Below, one piece after another: positions 1 to 6,363 of a DNA stretch of 19,177 nucleotides. The translations under genes and the position numbers were made by a program. Source of the stretch: JBAVQS01 sp049694275 (GTDB lineage Bacteria > Chloroflexota > Anaerolineae > UBA4142 > SHND01); assembly GCA_049694275.1 (NCBI GenBank), contig JBAVQS010000266.1, positions 1 to 19,177 on the forward strand, written 5' to 3'. Below the pieces are notes generated by a model, which searched no databases, had not been told where the DNA came from, and was given only the letters and a program-made list of their open reading frames with translations. The stretch's first letter is position 1, and the number at the start of each line of letters is the position of its first letter.

Positions 1-2
1 CG

Positions 3-131
3 ATGATCGCCGAGCAACGATTCGGTAGAAAACTGCCCAACGGGGATGTGGAGATCACCTACGATCCTGACAAGCTAATCTATCACCTCTCGTTGGTGGG
101 CGCAGTCGTGCGCGAGGAGATTGCGCGGTGA
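3..131 (+). CDS. 3' end of a small hypothetical protein
   Basis: This frame is open from the left edge and ends with TGA at 129-131, giving 42 residues from the ATG at position 3. The frame is still open at the edge, so the true start may lie outside the window. The readable part has YDPDKLIYHLSLVGAVVREE, a helix-like end with no known motif. Its stop overlaps the GTG start of the next gene by four bases (GTGA), a common sign of translational coupling in phage-type operons. I do not recognise the family. The coding call rests mainly on that overlap. Confidence 0.45.
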   Translation: MIAEQRFGRKLPNGDVEITYDPDKLIYHLSLVGAVVREEIAR

Positions 132-349
132 TTCCCGATCCACTACCCAATTGTCGGCACGGGATGGTTAAACCTTGGTGCAGTTGGTGTATTGAGGCCG
201 ATGAATTGGAAGCGGCGCGATCCAGGGTTCGTGCGGCAACGTGGCGAGTCTATCAGCGGAGGAAACATGTGGTATCTGATCGGTGTGCTCTACGTCCTCG
301 CCCGGCGCATCGGCGAGACACTAAACGCATGGCGGCCCGGGCGGGATGA
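128..349 (+). CDS. small Cys-rich hypothetical protein
   Basis: This 73-residue frame starts at GTG 128, coupled to the preceding stop. The N-terminal half has C9, C18 and C21 in a CRHGMVKPWCSWCIE arrangement, which looks like a metal-binding knuckle with His10 as a possible fourth ligand. A helical segment rich in Arg and Ala follows. The last ~27 residues are Arg-rich and overlap the better-supported 34-residue gene at 267-371 in another frame. That tail may be real overlap, or the frame may be broken before its end. No function can be assigned. It resembles the many small zinc-knuckle proteins of phage early regions. Confidence 0.5.
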   Translation: MIPDPLPNCRHGMVKPWCSWCIEADELEAARSRVRAATWRVYQRRKHVVSDRCALRPRPAHRRDTKRMAARAG

Positions 350-371
350 CGGGAACTGGGGACAGGGATAG
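267..371 (+). CDS. 34-residue membrane miniprotein
   Basis: An ATG at 267 follows a strong Shine-Dalgarno, GGAGG at 258-262, four bases upstream. The 34-codon frame begins MWYLIGVLYVLARRIG, a short hydrophobic segment ended by positive charges as in a single membrane-spanning miniprotein, and finishes in a polar Gly/Asp-rich tail with TAG at 369-371. It overlaps the end of the gene at 128-349. The ribosome site and the clean hydrophobic-then-polar pattern make it more convincing than the overlapping Arg-rich tail. The family is not recognised. It precedes two larger membrane proteins, so it may belong to the same envelope-associated group. Confidence 0.5.
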   Translation: MWYLIGVLYVLARRIGETLNAWRPGRDDGNWGQG

Positions 372-383
372 CAACCTATGCGG

Positions 384-404
384 TCCAATAGTGGAATGGA
401 TAGA
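384..404 (+). promoter_or_regulatory. intergenic control motif, copy 1 of 5
   Basis: The sequence TCCAATAGTGGAATGGATA lies 15 bases before the ATG at 419. It contains the dyad TCCA-N4-TGGA. Close copies at 5104, 7214, 9192 and 10162 also sit just before start codons. The shared consensus is WTCCAAYAGTRGAAYGCATA. An operator or element-specific promoter is the likeliest role, with the final CATA or GATA resembling part of a -10 box. Confidence 0.55.
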
Positions 405-418
405 ACGGAACTAGCGCA

Positions 419-994
419 ATGAAACTCGATCTCGGGCGTCTCTTTGATGTACTGGTCAAGCTGATCGTCAAGCTACTCATGGCGCTTCTGGTCCTGCTCG
501 TCGTTGTTATCATCGTCCTGGCGGCGCTGCTCCTGGCGCTCCTGATCATCGCGCCGTATGCACTGTTCGTTGGCATCGTCGGCGCCTGGGGCTATGCGGT
601 GTGGATGTGCGTCAATGATGTGCTCGTGTTCTATAGTCTGTTCGGTGGCGGGCCATCCGTAGCGATTCTCGTGCTCTGCGTCGGCGTGTGCGCCCTGATG
701 CTGCCAGCCAAAGCGTGCAAAGCGTCGGAGAAACTAGCCGTGTGGGGCAGCTTTCTGGCCTCCGCCCTGCTCTGCTGGGGATTACATCTGGCGATAGATC
801 AGGCACTGAATGACTCGGCGATGCGCATGGCGCTCGTGGTCGCGCCGCTCGTCGTCATGCTCGTGTTACTGGTGAAAATCCGTCAGAGAGAGAAAAGCAG
901 ACCGCCGACCCCTGTTGCCGCAGGGATCGGCGTCCGGCCCGAGACCACCGAGGAGGATGCGTCCAGGCCAGATCTTAATGATAGCGCGAATTGA
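419..994 (+). CDS. multi-pass membrane protein of unknown function
   Basis: The 191-residue product is strongly hydrophobic. Residues ~10-62 are almost unbroken Leu/Val/Ile/Ala and can hold two membrane helices. Further helices lie near 70-95, 103-125 and 136-152. A polar, Pro- and Glu-rich cytoplasmic tail completes the protein. The ATG at 419 has only a weak upstream purine tract, but copy 1 of the repeated control motif ends 15 bases before it, which supports this start. The neighbours on both sides are also membrane proteins. I do not recognise the family. A phage superinfection-exclusion or envelope function is possible but purely inferred. Confidence 0.75.
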   Translation: MKLDLGRLFDVLVKLIVKLLMALLVLLVVVIIVLAALLLALLIIAPYALFVGIVGAWGYAVWMCVNDVLVFYSLFGGGPSVAILVLCVGVCALMLPAKACKASEKLAVWGSFLASALLCWGLHLAIDQALNDSAMRMALVVAPLVVMLVLLVKIRQREKSRPPTPVAAGIGVRPETTEEDASRPDLNDSAN

Positions 995-1030
995 GTTTCG
1001 CGCAAGGTATTTACTGATCGAGGAGGAAAG

Positions 1031-2392
1031 GTGAACAAGCTAGACGAGTTGTTAAAAAAGTTCGGCTATGGCGACGATGGCGACGATAGCGGCGAGACCG
1101 GCCTGCTCAAGTTCATGGCCCTGGCGCTGTTAGTCTTCACGGCGTTCAAGACCTGGGATTGGCTGTCCAACGCCCTTCCCGGTCAATGGAAGATCTTGGG
1201 CCTCGTCGGGATCGTCGCGTTCGATGGTGGGGTTATCATCTGGTCGGGCGCGTGGAAAAAGGCGCGGAGCAAGAAGCAGTTAACGATTTCGGAGTGGATG
1301 TTCGTTGCGGATTTCATCGGGGTAGCCCTCGCCTTCCTGGGTGATTCTTCGTTCCGTTCTGAGCAAGGCGCGTTTCTGCCCGCCGAGTTTACCAATGTGA
1401 TCAGCTGGGGCATCCCGCTCGTCCTCCTGGCGAATGTCGCCGCCTACTACCAATACTCCAAGGCGTCGCCCAAGTTTCAGCGCGACTTGACCGCGCGTAT
1501 GGACGAGGATAACCAGAAAGCGTCGGCGGGCAAGCTGGAACAGTCGAAAAAGAAGCTCGACTGGGTCAGGGATTTCGCACAGTTGCAAATGGACATCGAC
1601 GCGCGGATTGATGGGCTCATGCAGGCGTTGGCCGCACGCGGCACGATTGCGGGCGCGGCGCAAGTCCATGCACAGCGGACATTGGAGGATTTCCAGTGGA
1701 AGCTGCAGCAGGACCCGACCACGCGGGCCAACCAGGGCACTCCGCCTGCCCGCCCCGCCTCGATCCCCCAGCCAGCCGAGGAACCGCTGCCCCAACCCAA
1801 CTACAGCCATGACATGGGGATGTGCGAGTTTGAGGATTGCAACAATTGGGCCACGCAGATCGTCGATGGCTATTACTGCGATGTTCATGCGCCCGTCATG
1901 CGCCGAGCGCAACAACAGGCCGAGGCGAAGGCGCGCTCGAATCCAGAGCGATTCTTCAACCGCCCGAAGACGCAAGCCCCTCCGCCGCCTACCTCGAACC
2001 GCGAGCCTGTGGACGACCAGGTGCAGCAAGCGGCGTCTCGACCACCCGAACACAAATCGTTCAAATTGACTGACATGCTCACCAAATTGGGGATGTCTAC
2101 CCAGGAGGCGCGGAATGCGCTCGACCGGCGCGGCATCACGAACGCCGCTGATGCCTATTCCATGATGCAGGCGCGTGGGCTCCTGGATGGGGTTGACTAC
2201 ACCGAATTTGCGTGGGCATGGGATGAACTGATGAAGGTCACGACGAAGCGCGTGCTATCCGAGGAAGAGGAATCGGCCCGGCGCAAGCAGGAAGCGATTG
2301 ACGAATTGAAGCGCAAGGCGCAGGCCGAGGACGAGTTCCGGGCACAGGAAGCGCAGATCTTGAGAGGAAAAAACGGCGACAGCCCAAAATAG
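1031..2392 (+). CDS. membrane protein with cytoplasmic CCCH zinc site and coiled coil
   Basis: This 453-residue product starts at GTG 1031 behind a strong GAGGAGG Shine-Dalgarno. Four membrane helices are visible at about residues 25-45, 53-72, 87-104 and 122-141. A charged, partly coiled region (150-235) and a Pro-rich linker follow. A small metal site comes next: C265, C270, C283 and H286 (CEFEDC...YYCDVH). After a second Pro-rich linker there is a helical domain around 345-400, then a Glu/Lys/Ala coiled coil to the end. The layout suggests an anchored cytoplasmic scaffold. I do not recognise a named family. The reverse strand holds a 257-residue open frame here, which I treat as a G+C-driven shadow. 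Confidence 0.8.
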   Translation: MNKLDELLKKFGYGDDGDDSGETGLLKFMALALLVFTAFKTWDWLSNALPGQWKILGLVGIVAFDGGVIIWSGAWKKARSKKQLTISEWMFVADFIGVALAFLGDSSFRSEQGAFLPAEFTNVISWGIPLVLLANVAAYYQYSKASPKFQRDLTARMDEDNQKASAGKLEQSKKKLDWVRDFAQLQMDIDARIDGLMQALAARGTIAGAAQVHAQRTLEDFQWKLQQDPTTRANQGTPPARPASIPQPAEEPLPQPNYSHDMGMCEFEDCNNWATQIVDGYYCDVHAPVMRRAQQQAEAKARSNPERFFNRPKTQAPPPPTSNREPVDDQVQQAASRPPEHKSFKLTDMLTKLGMSTQEARNALDRRGITNAADAYSMMQARGLLDGVDYTEFAWAWDELMKVTTKRVLSEEEESARRKQEAIDELKRKAQAEDEFRAQEAQILRGKNGDSPK

Positions 2393-2393
2393 A

Positions 2394-2442
2394 CGCCGCC
2401 GCGCTTACGCTGATCCCCGCCGTCGCCGGGGGCGCGGCGGCG
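2394..2442 (+). other. strong GC-rich hairpin between genes
   Basis: CGCCGCCGCGC at 2394-2404 is perfectly complementary to 2432-2442, and an inner pair CCCCG/CGGGG (2415-2419 with 2427-2431) can stack inside it. The structure begins just after the TAG of the 453-residue gene. No run of T follows, so it is not a standard intrinsic terminator. It could be an RNA processing site, an attenuator or an mRNA stabiliser. Confidence 0.6.
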
Positions 2443-2479
2443 GATACCGGAAAGGCGACGGAACCAGGAGACGATCATT

Positions 2480-2707
2480 ATGTCGAGTCAGAAAACAAGG
2501 AGTTTGCACCAGCAAGCGTCATCTATCGGAGAACCGGCGGAGCGGGAACTGACCCCGGACGAGGAAGAGATGTACAGGCTACGGTTGATCAGAGTGTTCC
2601 AGAAAGTGGACGAGAGGCAGGCGGGGTCGCCGTGGCCCTGGATTTTGATGATTGTGACGGTAGTGTTCTTGGCCTCGCTGGCCCTGGCGCTGATGATGAC
2701 GGGATAG
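2480..2707 (+). CDS. small single-span membrane protein
   Basis: The 75-residue product starts at ATG 2480 with AGGAG about 10 bases upstream. Residues 1-50 are polar and Glu/Arg-rich. Residues ~52-73 form one membrane helix, WPWILMIVTVVFLASLALAL, and the protein ends right after it, so it is a tail-anchored type. It ends at TAG 2705-2707, where the GTGCCAAAC repeat cluster begins. The family is not recognised. It continues the series of small membrane proteins at the left of the window. Confidence 0.7.
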   Translation: MSSQKTRSLHQQASSIGEPAERELTPDEEEMYRLRLIRVFQKVDERQAGSPWPWILMIVTVVFLASLALALMMTG

Positions 2708-3187
2708 AGCCAAACACAATTCTGGATGACGATCTGTGCGATTTGGCACTTGCCGATGTGCCAAACGAGCAAGTGCCAAACAGCACACCCGATGTGCCAG
2801 AAACCGGATGGAGGTGGGAAAAAAGTGGAAGCGGTAGTAACAGGGGCAAATACTATGTCTGGCGCAGGGGCAGCCATAGTGCCAGAAAGTATCGCTGGGG
2901 TGGATACCTCGACCGCGATAGTGCCAAACTCCCGGAAAGGAAAGGCCGAGCAGCTCCTCGGAAGCGCGCAGGACAGGTTGGAGATTTTGGCACAGGAGCT
3001 CGTGAACGCAAGGCGGGCGGGGCTGAAGATCTCCGCCAAGTCGGTGGAACGCAACGGAGCCAAACTGATGCTGATCGCGGTATACGACGCGTGGAAGTGC
3101 CAAACTTGCGGCTGGTGGAACGCCGGCGGCGATAAGTGCCAGAACGACAAGTGCCAAACAATAGTGCCAAACAAAGATGAGCCAAAC
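2707..3187 (+). repeat. dispersed GTGCCAAAC repeat cluster
   Basis: At least fourteen copies of the nonamer, written [GT]G or GAG followed by CCA[AG]A, lie within ~480 bases. Direct copies start at 2707, 2758, 2773, 2794, 2879, 2921, 3057, 3097, 3136, 3151, 3164 and 3179. Inverted copies lie at 2742-2749 and 2986-2993. Spacing is irregular and the copies fall in all three frames, reading as Val-Pro-Asn or Cys-Gln-Thr in the proteins. I see almost none elsewhere in the window. The frame independence points to selection or spreading at DNA level, for example iteron-like protein-binding sites or a mini-repeat. Confidence 0.7.
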
Positions 3188-3265
3188 AGCATGCCAGTTA
3201 GCACCCAAACTCAACCCATTCAGGAGGAAACCCATGCACCCGAGAGACTTACAGCAGCAGATTGA
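2726..3265 (+). CDS. Cys-rich zinc-finger-like protein, start uncertain
   Basis: The maximal frame codes for 179 residues. The convincing part is the C-terminal half. A helix, KAEQLLGSAQDRLEILAQEL, is followed by an Arg/Lys segment and by W-x-C-x2-C-x3-N with further cysteines (WKCQTCGWWN...KCQNDKC), reminiscent of a RanBP2-type or double-knuckle zinc site. The first ~60 residues look out of frame compared with an aromatic-rich segment in the overlapping frame. Possible starts are ATG 2726 (no ribosome site), GTG 2825 (GGAGG at 2810-2814) and ATG 2855 (AGGGG upstream). GTG 2825 or ATG 2855 seem the best. The stop overlaps the next gene start by 32 bases. Function unknown. Confidence 0.5.
   Translation: MTICAIWHLPMCQTSKCQTAHPMCQKPDGGGKKVEAVVTGANTMSGAGAAIVPESIAGVDTSTAIVPNSRKGKAEQLLGSAQDRLEILAQELVNARRAGLKISAKSVERNGAKLMLIAVYDAWKCQTCGWWNAGGDKCQNDKCQTIVPNKDEPNSMPVSTQTQPIQEETHAPERLTAAD
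2758..2949 (+). other. aromatic-rich coding segment in a different frame (possible frameshift)
   Basis: In the frame that is open from 2632 to 3135, the stretch 2758-2949 reads VPNEQVPN, then a Trp/Tyr/Gly/Arg-rich block GWRWEKSG...KYYVWRRG...RKYRWGGYLD. This has the look of a genuine small beta-rich domain, more so than the same bases read in the 2726 frame. After ~2950 this frame turns Arg-rich and shadow-like, while the 2726 frame becomes convincing. One gene with a one-base shift near the purine-rich stretch at 2932-2948 would explain both. A programmed frameshift, a decayed gene or a sequencing error all remain possible. Confidence 0.35.
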
Positions 3266-3872
3266 AACGTGGACGGCCGCCAACTGCGGCCTCGAAGAGC
3301 GGACCTATCTCTCGATCAGTGATCTCCACAAGACACCGTGCGAGATCTACGAAAACCTGACCCGTGGGCGCGATGCAGCCGCAATCCGCCCCGAATACAA
3401 ACAGTTGTTCTACTACGACCGGGCGCTCAAGGCAGACATGATCCGGCGTCTGGAAGCGCTCGGCCTCTACAGCAAGGGCGCACACGAAATCACTGCGTAT
3501 GGCGGGCGGGTTCGAGGGCATCCGGATGGCCTGGCCGCCGGCAATCTGCTCCACATCAAGCCGTGCAACGGCGGGGCGTTCGACAAGGTTAGAGAGACCC
3601 GGCGCATGCCGGAGCGTGATTTCGAGCAGATGCAGCTCTACTTGCTCTATGCCAAGCGCGAGCAGATGAACGTGATCTATCTCGACCGGAGCACCGGCGC
3701 GTTCTACGTCATCGGGGTGCGGTTCGACGAGCGCACGGCGCAGCGCATGGACCAGCGGGTCCAGGACATCCTGCAGGCCGTCGATCGGCATCAGCCGCCC
3801 GAGTGCCGCTGCGGACGGCACAAGGTCGAGTACGTCATCCGCCAGCCAGAGTATCGCGTTCGCACCGCCTGA
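3234..3872 (+). CDS. RecB/Cas4-like PD-(D/E)XK nuclease-fold protein
   Basis: The 212-residue product starts at ATG 3234, preceded by AGGAGG at 3222-3227; an upstream in-frame ATG at 3177 lacks such a site. The fold is suggested by GHPDGL (D98), then LLHIKP (residues 105-110, K109) and the RecB-family helix with Q132-x3-Y136. The usual D...ExK triad is not intact: position 107 is His where Glu is expected. N-terminal SISDLHKTPCEIY, with C36, and the C-terminal CRC (C191, C193) recall the cysteine placement of Cas4/AddB-type nucleases, but a full iron-sulphur set is not seen. In phages such proteins act in recombination or DNA degradation. The His may mean inactivity or a shifted acidic residue. 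Confidence 0.7.
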   Translation: MHPRDLQQQIETWTAANCGLEERTYLSISDLHKTPCEIYENLTRGRDAAAIRPEYKQLFYYDRALKADMIRRLEALGLYSKGAHEITAYGGRVRGHPDGLAAGNLLHIKPCNGGAFDKVRETRRMPERDFEQMQLYLLYAKREQMNVIYLDRSTGAFYVIGVRFDERTAQRMDQRVQDILQAVDRHQPPECRCGRHKVEYVIRQPEYRVRTA

Positions 3873-3888
3873 TTCACACCGAGGAAAT

Positions 3889-5085
3889 ATGACAACACAA
3901 ACACCCTCTGACCCGCCCGGATGGGTACCGCTCGCACAATCGATTTCTGTCCAGTCCCATAAGCCGTCAGGAATGACGCTGGACGAACTCACGCGGCACG
4001 AGCAGGTGATCGCGGCGGGAAAGGAGCAGTTCGTCAAGGTCGGGATGGCCCTCATCGCCATCCGCGACCAGCGCGGTTACAAACTGCGTGGGTTTGAGAC
4101 GTTCGAGGAATACTGCGAAAAACAGCACGGGTTTACCAGGCGACAGGGTTATCGTTTGATGGAAGCAGCGGAGGTTGCGAAAGACCCGGATGTGTCCCAA
4201 TGGGTCACACCGGCAAATGAGCGCCAGGCGCGGGCGCTCAGCGAAGCCATCAAGCAGGATGGAAAAGAGGCCGTTGTTGAGCGTATTCGGAAGGCTCTGG
4301 ATACCAAGAACCCCGAACAGGCGCTTTCCGACCTTGTCCGCGAGCACCGTGAGGCGAAAAAGACCTCCGCACCGCGCTATGAGCCGCACGAGGACGCCCA
4401 GCCGGATGATCCGCCCCAAGCGCAGACGACCCGAGTGCTGCCTGCGTTGGCTCCTGCCCCTGCCCGCGCCCCGTTCGACTGGAGCAGCCACGCCATTTCC
4501 TGCACCGACAGCGAGGAGAGTATCCTGCGCTCGATCATGGCCCTTTACCTCGGCGGGGCCCGGTTCGATTGGGACTGCACCTATTCCGAAGGCAAGCTGT
4601 GGGACGGCGTGCCCGGTCCCTTGCGCAAATCAGACCTGACACCCAACCGGACAGACGTCGAGCAGGCGGATGCCCGACAACTGCCAACCGCTCCCAAGAG
4701 CTTGGATTCTATTTTCTTTGACCCGCCGCATGTGGCAAAGGACACAAACCGCAAGGACGGCCGGCTGGGAATCATCGAAAAGCGATTCTCTGGCTACAAG
4801 TCGATGGAAGAGTTGTGGCGGTTCTATCGTGAGGCGCTACATGAGTTCTATCGCGTTCTGCGTCCGGGCGGGGTTGTCGCCGTCAAGTGCATGGATGTCA
4901 TCAGCGGGGGCAAGTTCTATGCGAGCAGCGTCACGCTTATTAACGACGCGATCCAGATTGGATTCGATCTCGCCTATCAGTTCGTGCTCTATCACGAGGG
5001 GCACGGCATGATGAGCCCGAATATGCAAAACCAGCAAAACCCGCGTCATAACCACTGCTATTATCTCGTGCTGGTGAAGAAATAG
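3889..5085 (+). CDS. DNA methyltransferase with ParB/DUF3102-like N-terminal domain
   Basis: The protein has 398 residues. Residues ~25-115 contain GMALIAIRDQRGYK, FETFEEYCEKQ and HGFTRRQGYRLMEAAEV, the helical pattern of DUF3102/ParB-type HTH domains in plasmid and phage proteins. A Pro/Ala-rich linker (~155-195) joins a methyltransferase domain. DWDCTYSEGKLW (227-238) fits the variant SAM-binding motif, FFDPPH (276-281) is the catalytic DPPY/H motif, and a YRVLRPGGVVAVKCMD segment is typical of Rossmann methyltransferases. An N4-cytosine or N6-adenine target is expected from DPPH. No restriction partner lies adjacent, so self-protection or regulation is likelier than restriction. The ATG at 3889 follows GAGGAAAT. 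Confidence 0.8.
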   Translation: MTTQTPSDPPGWVPLAQSISVQSHKPSGMTLDELTRHEQVIAAGKEQFVKVGMALIAIRDQRGYKLRGFETFEEYCEKQHGFTRRQGYRLMEAAEVAKDPDVSQWVTPANERQARALSEAIKQDGKEAVVERIRKALDTKNPEQALSDLVREHREAKKTSAPRYEPHEDAQPDDPPQAQTTRVLPALAPAPARAPFDWSSHAISCTDSEESILRSIMALYLGGARFDWDCTYSEGKLWDGVPGPLRKSDLTPNRTDVEQADARQLPTAPKSLDSIFFDPPHVAKDTNRKDGRLGIIEKRFSGYKSMEELWRFYREALHEFYRVLRPGGVVAVKCMDVISGGKFYASSVTLINDAIQIGFDLAYQFVLYHEGHGMMSPNMQNQQNPRHNHCYYLVLVKK

Positions 5086-5103
5086 CAGCAAGGGTTTCTA
5101 TGG

Positions 5104-5124
5104 ATTCCAACAGTGGAGGGCATA
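5104..5124 (+). promoter_or_regulatory. intergenic control motif, copy 2 of 5
   Basis: ATTCCAACAGTGGAGGGCAT matches the consensus with the dyad TCCA-N4-TGGA intact. In this copy the motif itself supplies the Shine-Dalgarno GGAGG (5115-5119) for the ATG at 5128, so a protein bound here would also cover the ribosome site if the RNA were recognised. Confidence 0.55.
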
Positions 5125-5127
5125 AAC

Positions 5128-5334
5128 ATGCCAAAGCCAGTTACAGACAAAACCGCAAGGTCAAAGCATAATCGCTGGTTCACCGGGCAGAAGGTCCAGG
5201 TGCGCGCAACGGGCCAGGTCTATTGGAAGCTGGCAACGGTCGTCGGAATGAATTTCAAGAACGGCCGGGTGAAGGTGATGCTGCAAGGCGGGAGAATGAT
5301 CACGGTCGCAGGGAATTACGTCAAGGAAGCATAA
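5128..5334 (+). CDS. small basic SH3/KOW-like hypothetical protein
   Basis: From ATG 5128 the product has 68 residues. I prefer this to GTG 5113 because GGAGG at 5115-5119 is correctly spaced and GTG 5113 would place the start inside the control motif. The protein is basic and beta-rich: residues ~17-66 alternate hydrophobic and charged positions (GQKVQVRATGQVYWKLATVV, then GRVKVMLQGG), like a small SH3/KOW-type barrel, a fold often used for RNA or DNA contact. This is inferred only from residue pattern. The next gene starts three bases after its stop. Confidence 0.6.
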   Translation: MPKPVTDKTARSKHNRWFTGQKVQVRATGQVYWKLATVVGMNFKNGRVKVMLQGGRMITVAGNYVKEA

Positions 5335-5337
5335 GCA

Positions 5338-5910
5338 ATGACCAACGTCAAACGCGATACACCACCTGATGGCGGTTTCCAGGTAGGAGAAACAGCATAC
5401 GACGAGTCGAACAACCCGCTCGTCATCACGGGGTACGATGCCGACTGTGGAACCTATTCCTATCGTGATAGCGAGAACCGGCGTTGGCCTGGTCACATCA
5501 TTGCGGTCCAGCTATCACACACGCCATGGAATTTGGAAACATGGAAGTTGGAAGACAAACGGTTGACTATTGAGATCGCAGTGAGAGAGGTCGGCGGAAA
5601 GTGGCAAATACGCTATGGCGTGAGTTTCCACGTGGGTAGCTGCTTGGGAGTTAGTTGTCCTTTCTTGGCAGAGCAGTACGAGACGCGCATTGACGCCATC
5701 GTAGCCGTGCTCAAACACGCTGAAACAGAAGTGCGAAGCGGGCTCGATAGGGGGTACGACACGCAGATTGCTGCCGCCAAAGCGGGATTGAAATGGATTC
5801 AAAAGCAACTGGCAGAATTAACGCAGCCAGCGGCGACTGCCAGAACACAAGTAGCGCTGACAGCCCAATGGACACAGCTATCATTTTTAGAGGTAGGAAT
5901 AGATGGTTGA
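5338..5910 (+). CDS. hypothetical protein
   Basis: The 190-residue product starts at ATG 5338, three bases after the upstream stop, with AAGGAAG at the end of the previous gene as the ribosome site. The first ~65 residues look beta-rich, with a Trp/Tyr-containing segment (ADCGTYSYRDSENRRWPGHI). Residues ~95-130 hold CLGVSCPFLAEQYETRIDAI, with two cysteines, and a helix runs from ~125 to 160. The final part is Ala/Gln-rich. I do not recognise the family. Its stop overlaps the next start by eight bases, so it is probably translated with the HTH gene that follows. Confidence 0.65.
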   Translation: MTNVKRDTPPDGGFQVGETAYDESNNPLVITGYDADCGTYSYRDSENRRWPGHIIAVQLSHTPWNLETWKLEDKRLTIEIAVREVGGKWQIRYGVSFHVGSCLGVSCPFLAEQYETRIDAIVAVLKHAETEVRSGLDRGYDTQIAAAKAGLKWIQKQLAELTQPAATARTQVALTAQWTQLSFLEVGIDG

Positions 5911-6349
5911 CCGGACCCGAACTGTCGATATGTTCATCCCATGGCAAGAGCGGGACATGCTGCCTGATGAGTTGGAGACCTGGTTCTTAATGCGCCTGGC
6001 GGATCACCCCGCCAATTTCAAGTCAGCGCAACGAGCCAAGTTCTTGTTGATGTACGCGGCCGGCGAATCGAGAGAAACCATATTGGACACATTGAACGTG
6101 GGAATTGGCAGTCTCCAACGGTGGTGGCGGCGATGGTGTGAGGACGGCATCGAGGGCGTCCTTTATCCGAACGCCAACATGGCAATGGACCTGTCGTTTG
6201 TCGTCGATCCGCAGTTGCGCGCTGAGATTCAGGTCGCAATCTGGCGCGTGCGAGGGCTAATACCATCCGGCAAGCTAGAACGCATCGACGCGCGGTCCCG
6301 ATCACAGCGAGGGGTAAGGACAGTTGTCACACAGCTCACATTGTTCTAA
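5903..6349 (+). CDS. IS630-type helix-turn-helix protein without transposase core
   Basis: This 148-residue protein starts at ATG 5903 inside the end of the previous gene, with AGAGG upstream. Residues ~43-90 (QRAKFLLMYAAGESRETILD, then LNVGIGSLQRWWRRWCEDGI) match the homeodomain-like HTH that opens IS630/Tc1-type transposases and related regulators. The usual DDE catalytic domain is absent: the protein ends after a short helical region and a basic tail. With no inverted repeats nearby, it is more likely a domesticated DNA-binding regulator than an insertion-sequence remnant. It could bind the repeated intergenic motif, but nothing in the sequence proves that. Confidence 0.65.
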   Translation: MVDRTRTVDMFIPWQERDMLPDELETWFLMRLADHPANFKSAQRAKFLLMYAAGESRETILDTLNVGIGSLQRWWRRWCEDGIEGVLYPNANMAMDLSFVVDPQLRAEIQVAIWRVRGLIPSGKLERIDARSRSQRGVRTVVTQLTLF

Positions 6350-6363
6350 AAGGAGAATTCAGC

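Noticed and set aside
1280..2053. 257-residue open frame on the minus strand
   Set aside because: It lies opposite the well-supported 1031-2392 gene, is Arg/Leu/Gly-rich without motif, and is the usual mirror frame of a high-G+C gene.
2707..3187. CRISPR array
   Set aside because: The nonamers are too short, irregularly spaced, in both directions and in coding sequence; no regular spacers exist.
2488..3204. 238-residue minus-strand frame with repeated WHL/VWH peptides
   Set aside because: The peptides are just the reverse reading of the GTGCCAAAC repeats; the other genes here run on the plus strand.
3249..4061. 270-residue open frame on the minus strand
   Set aside because: It spans two good plus-strand genes and has no ribosome site or recognisable domain.
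5903..6349. Complete IS630 insertion sequence
   Set aside because: Only the HTH domain is present; no DDE residues, inverted ends or TA duplication are visible.
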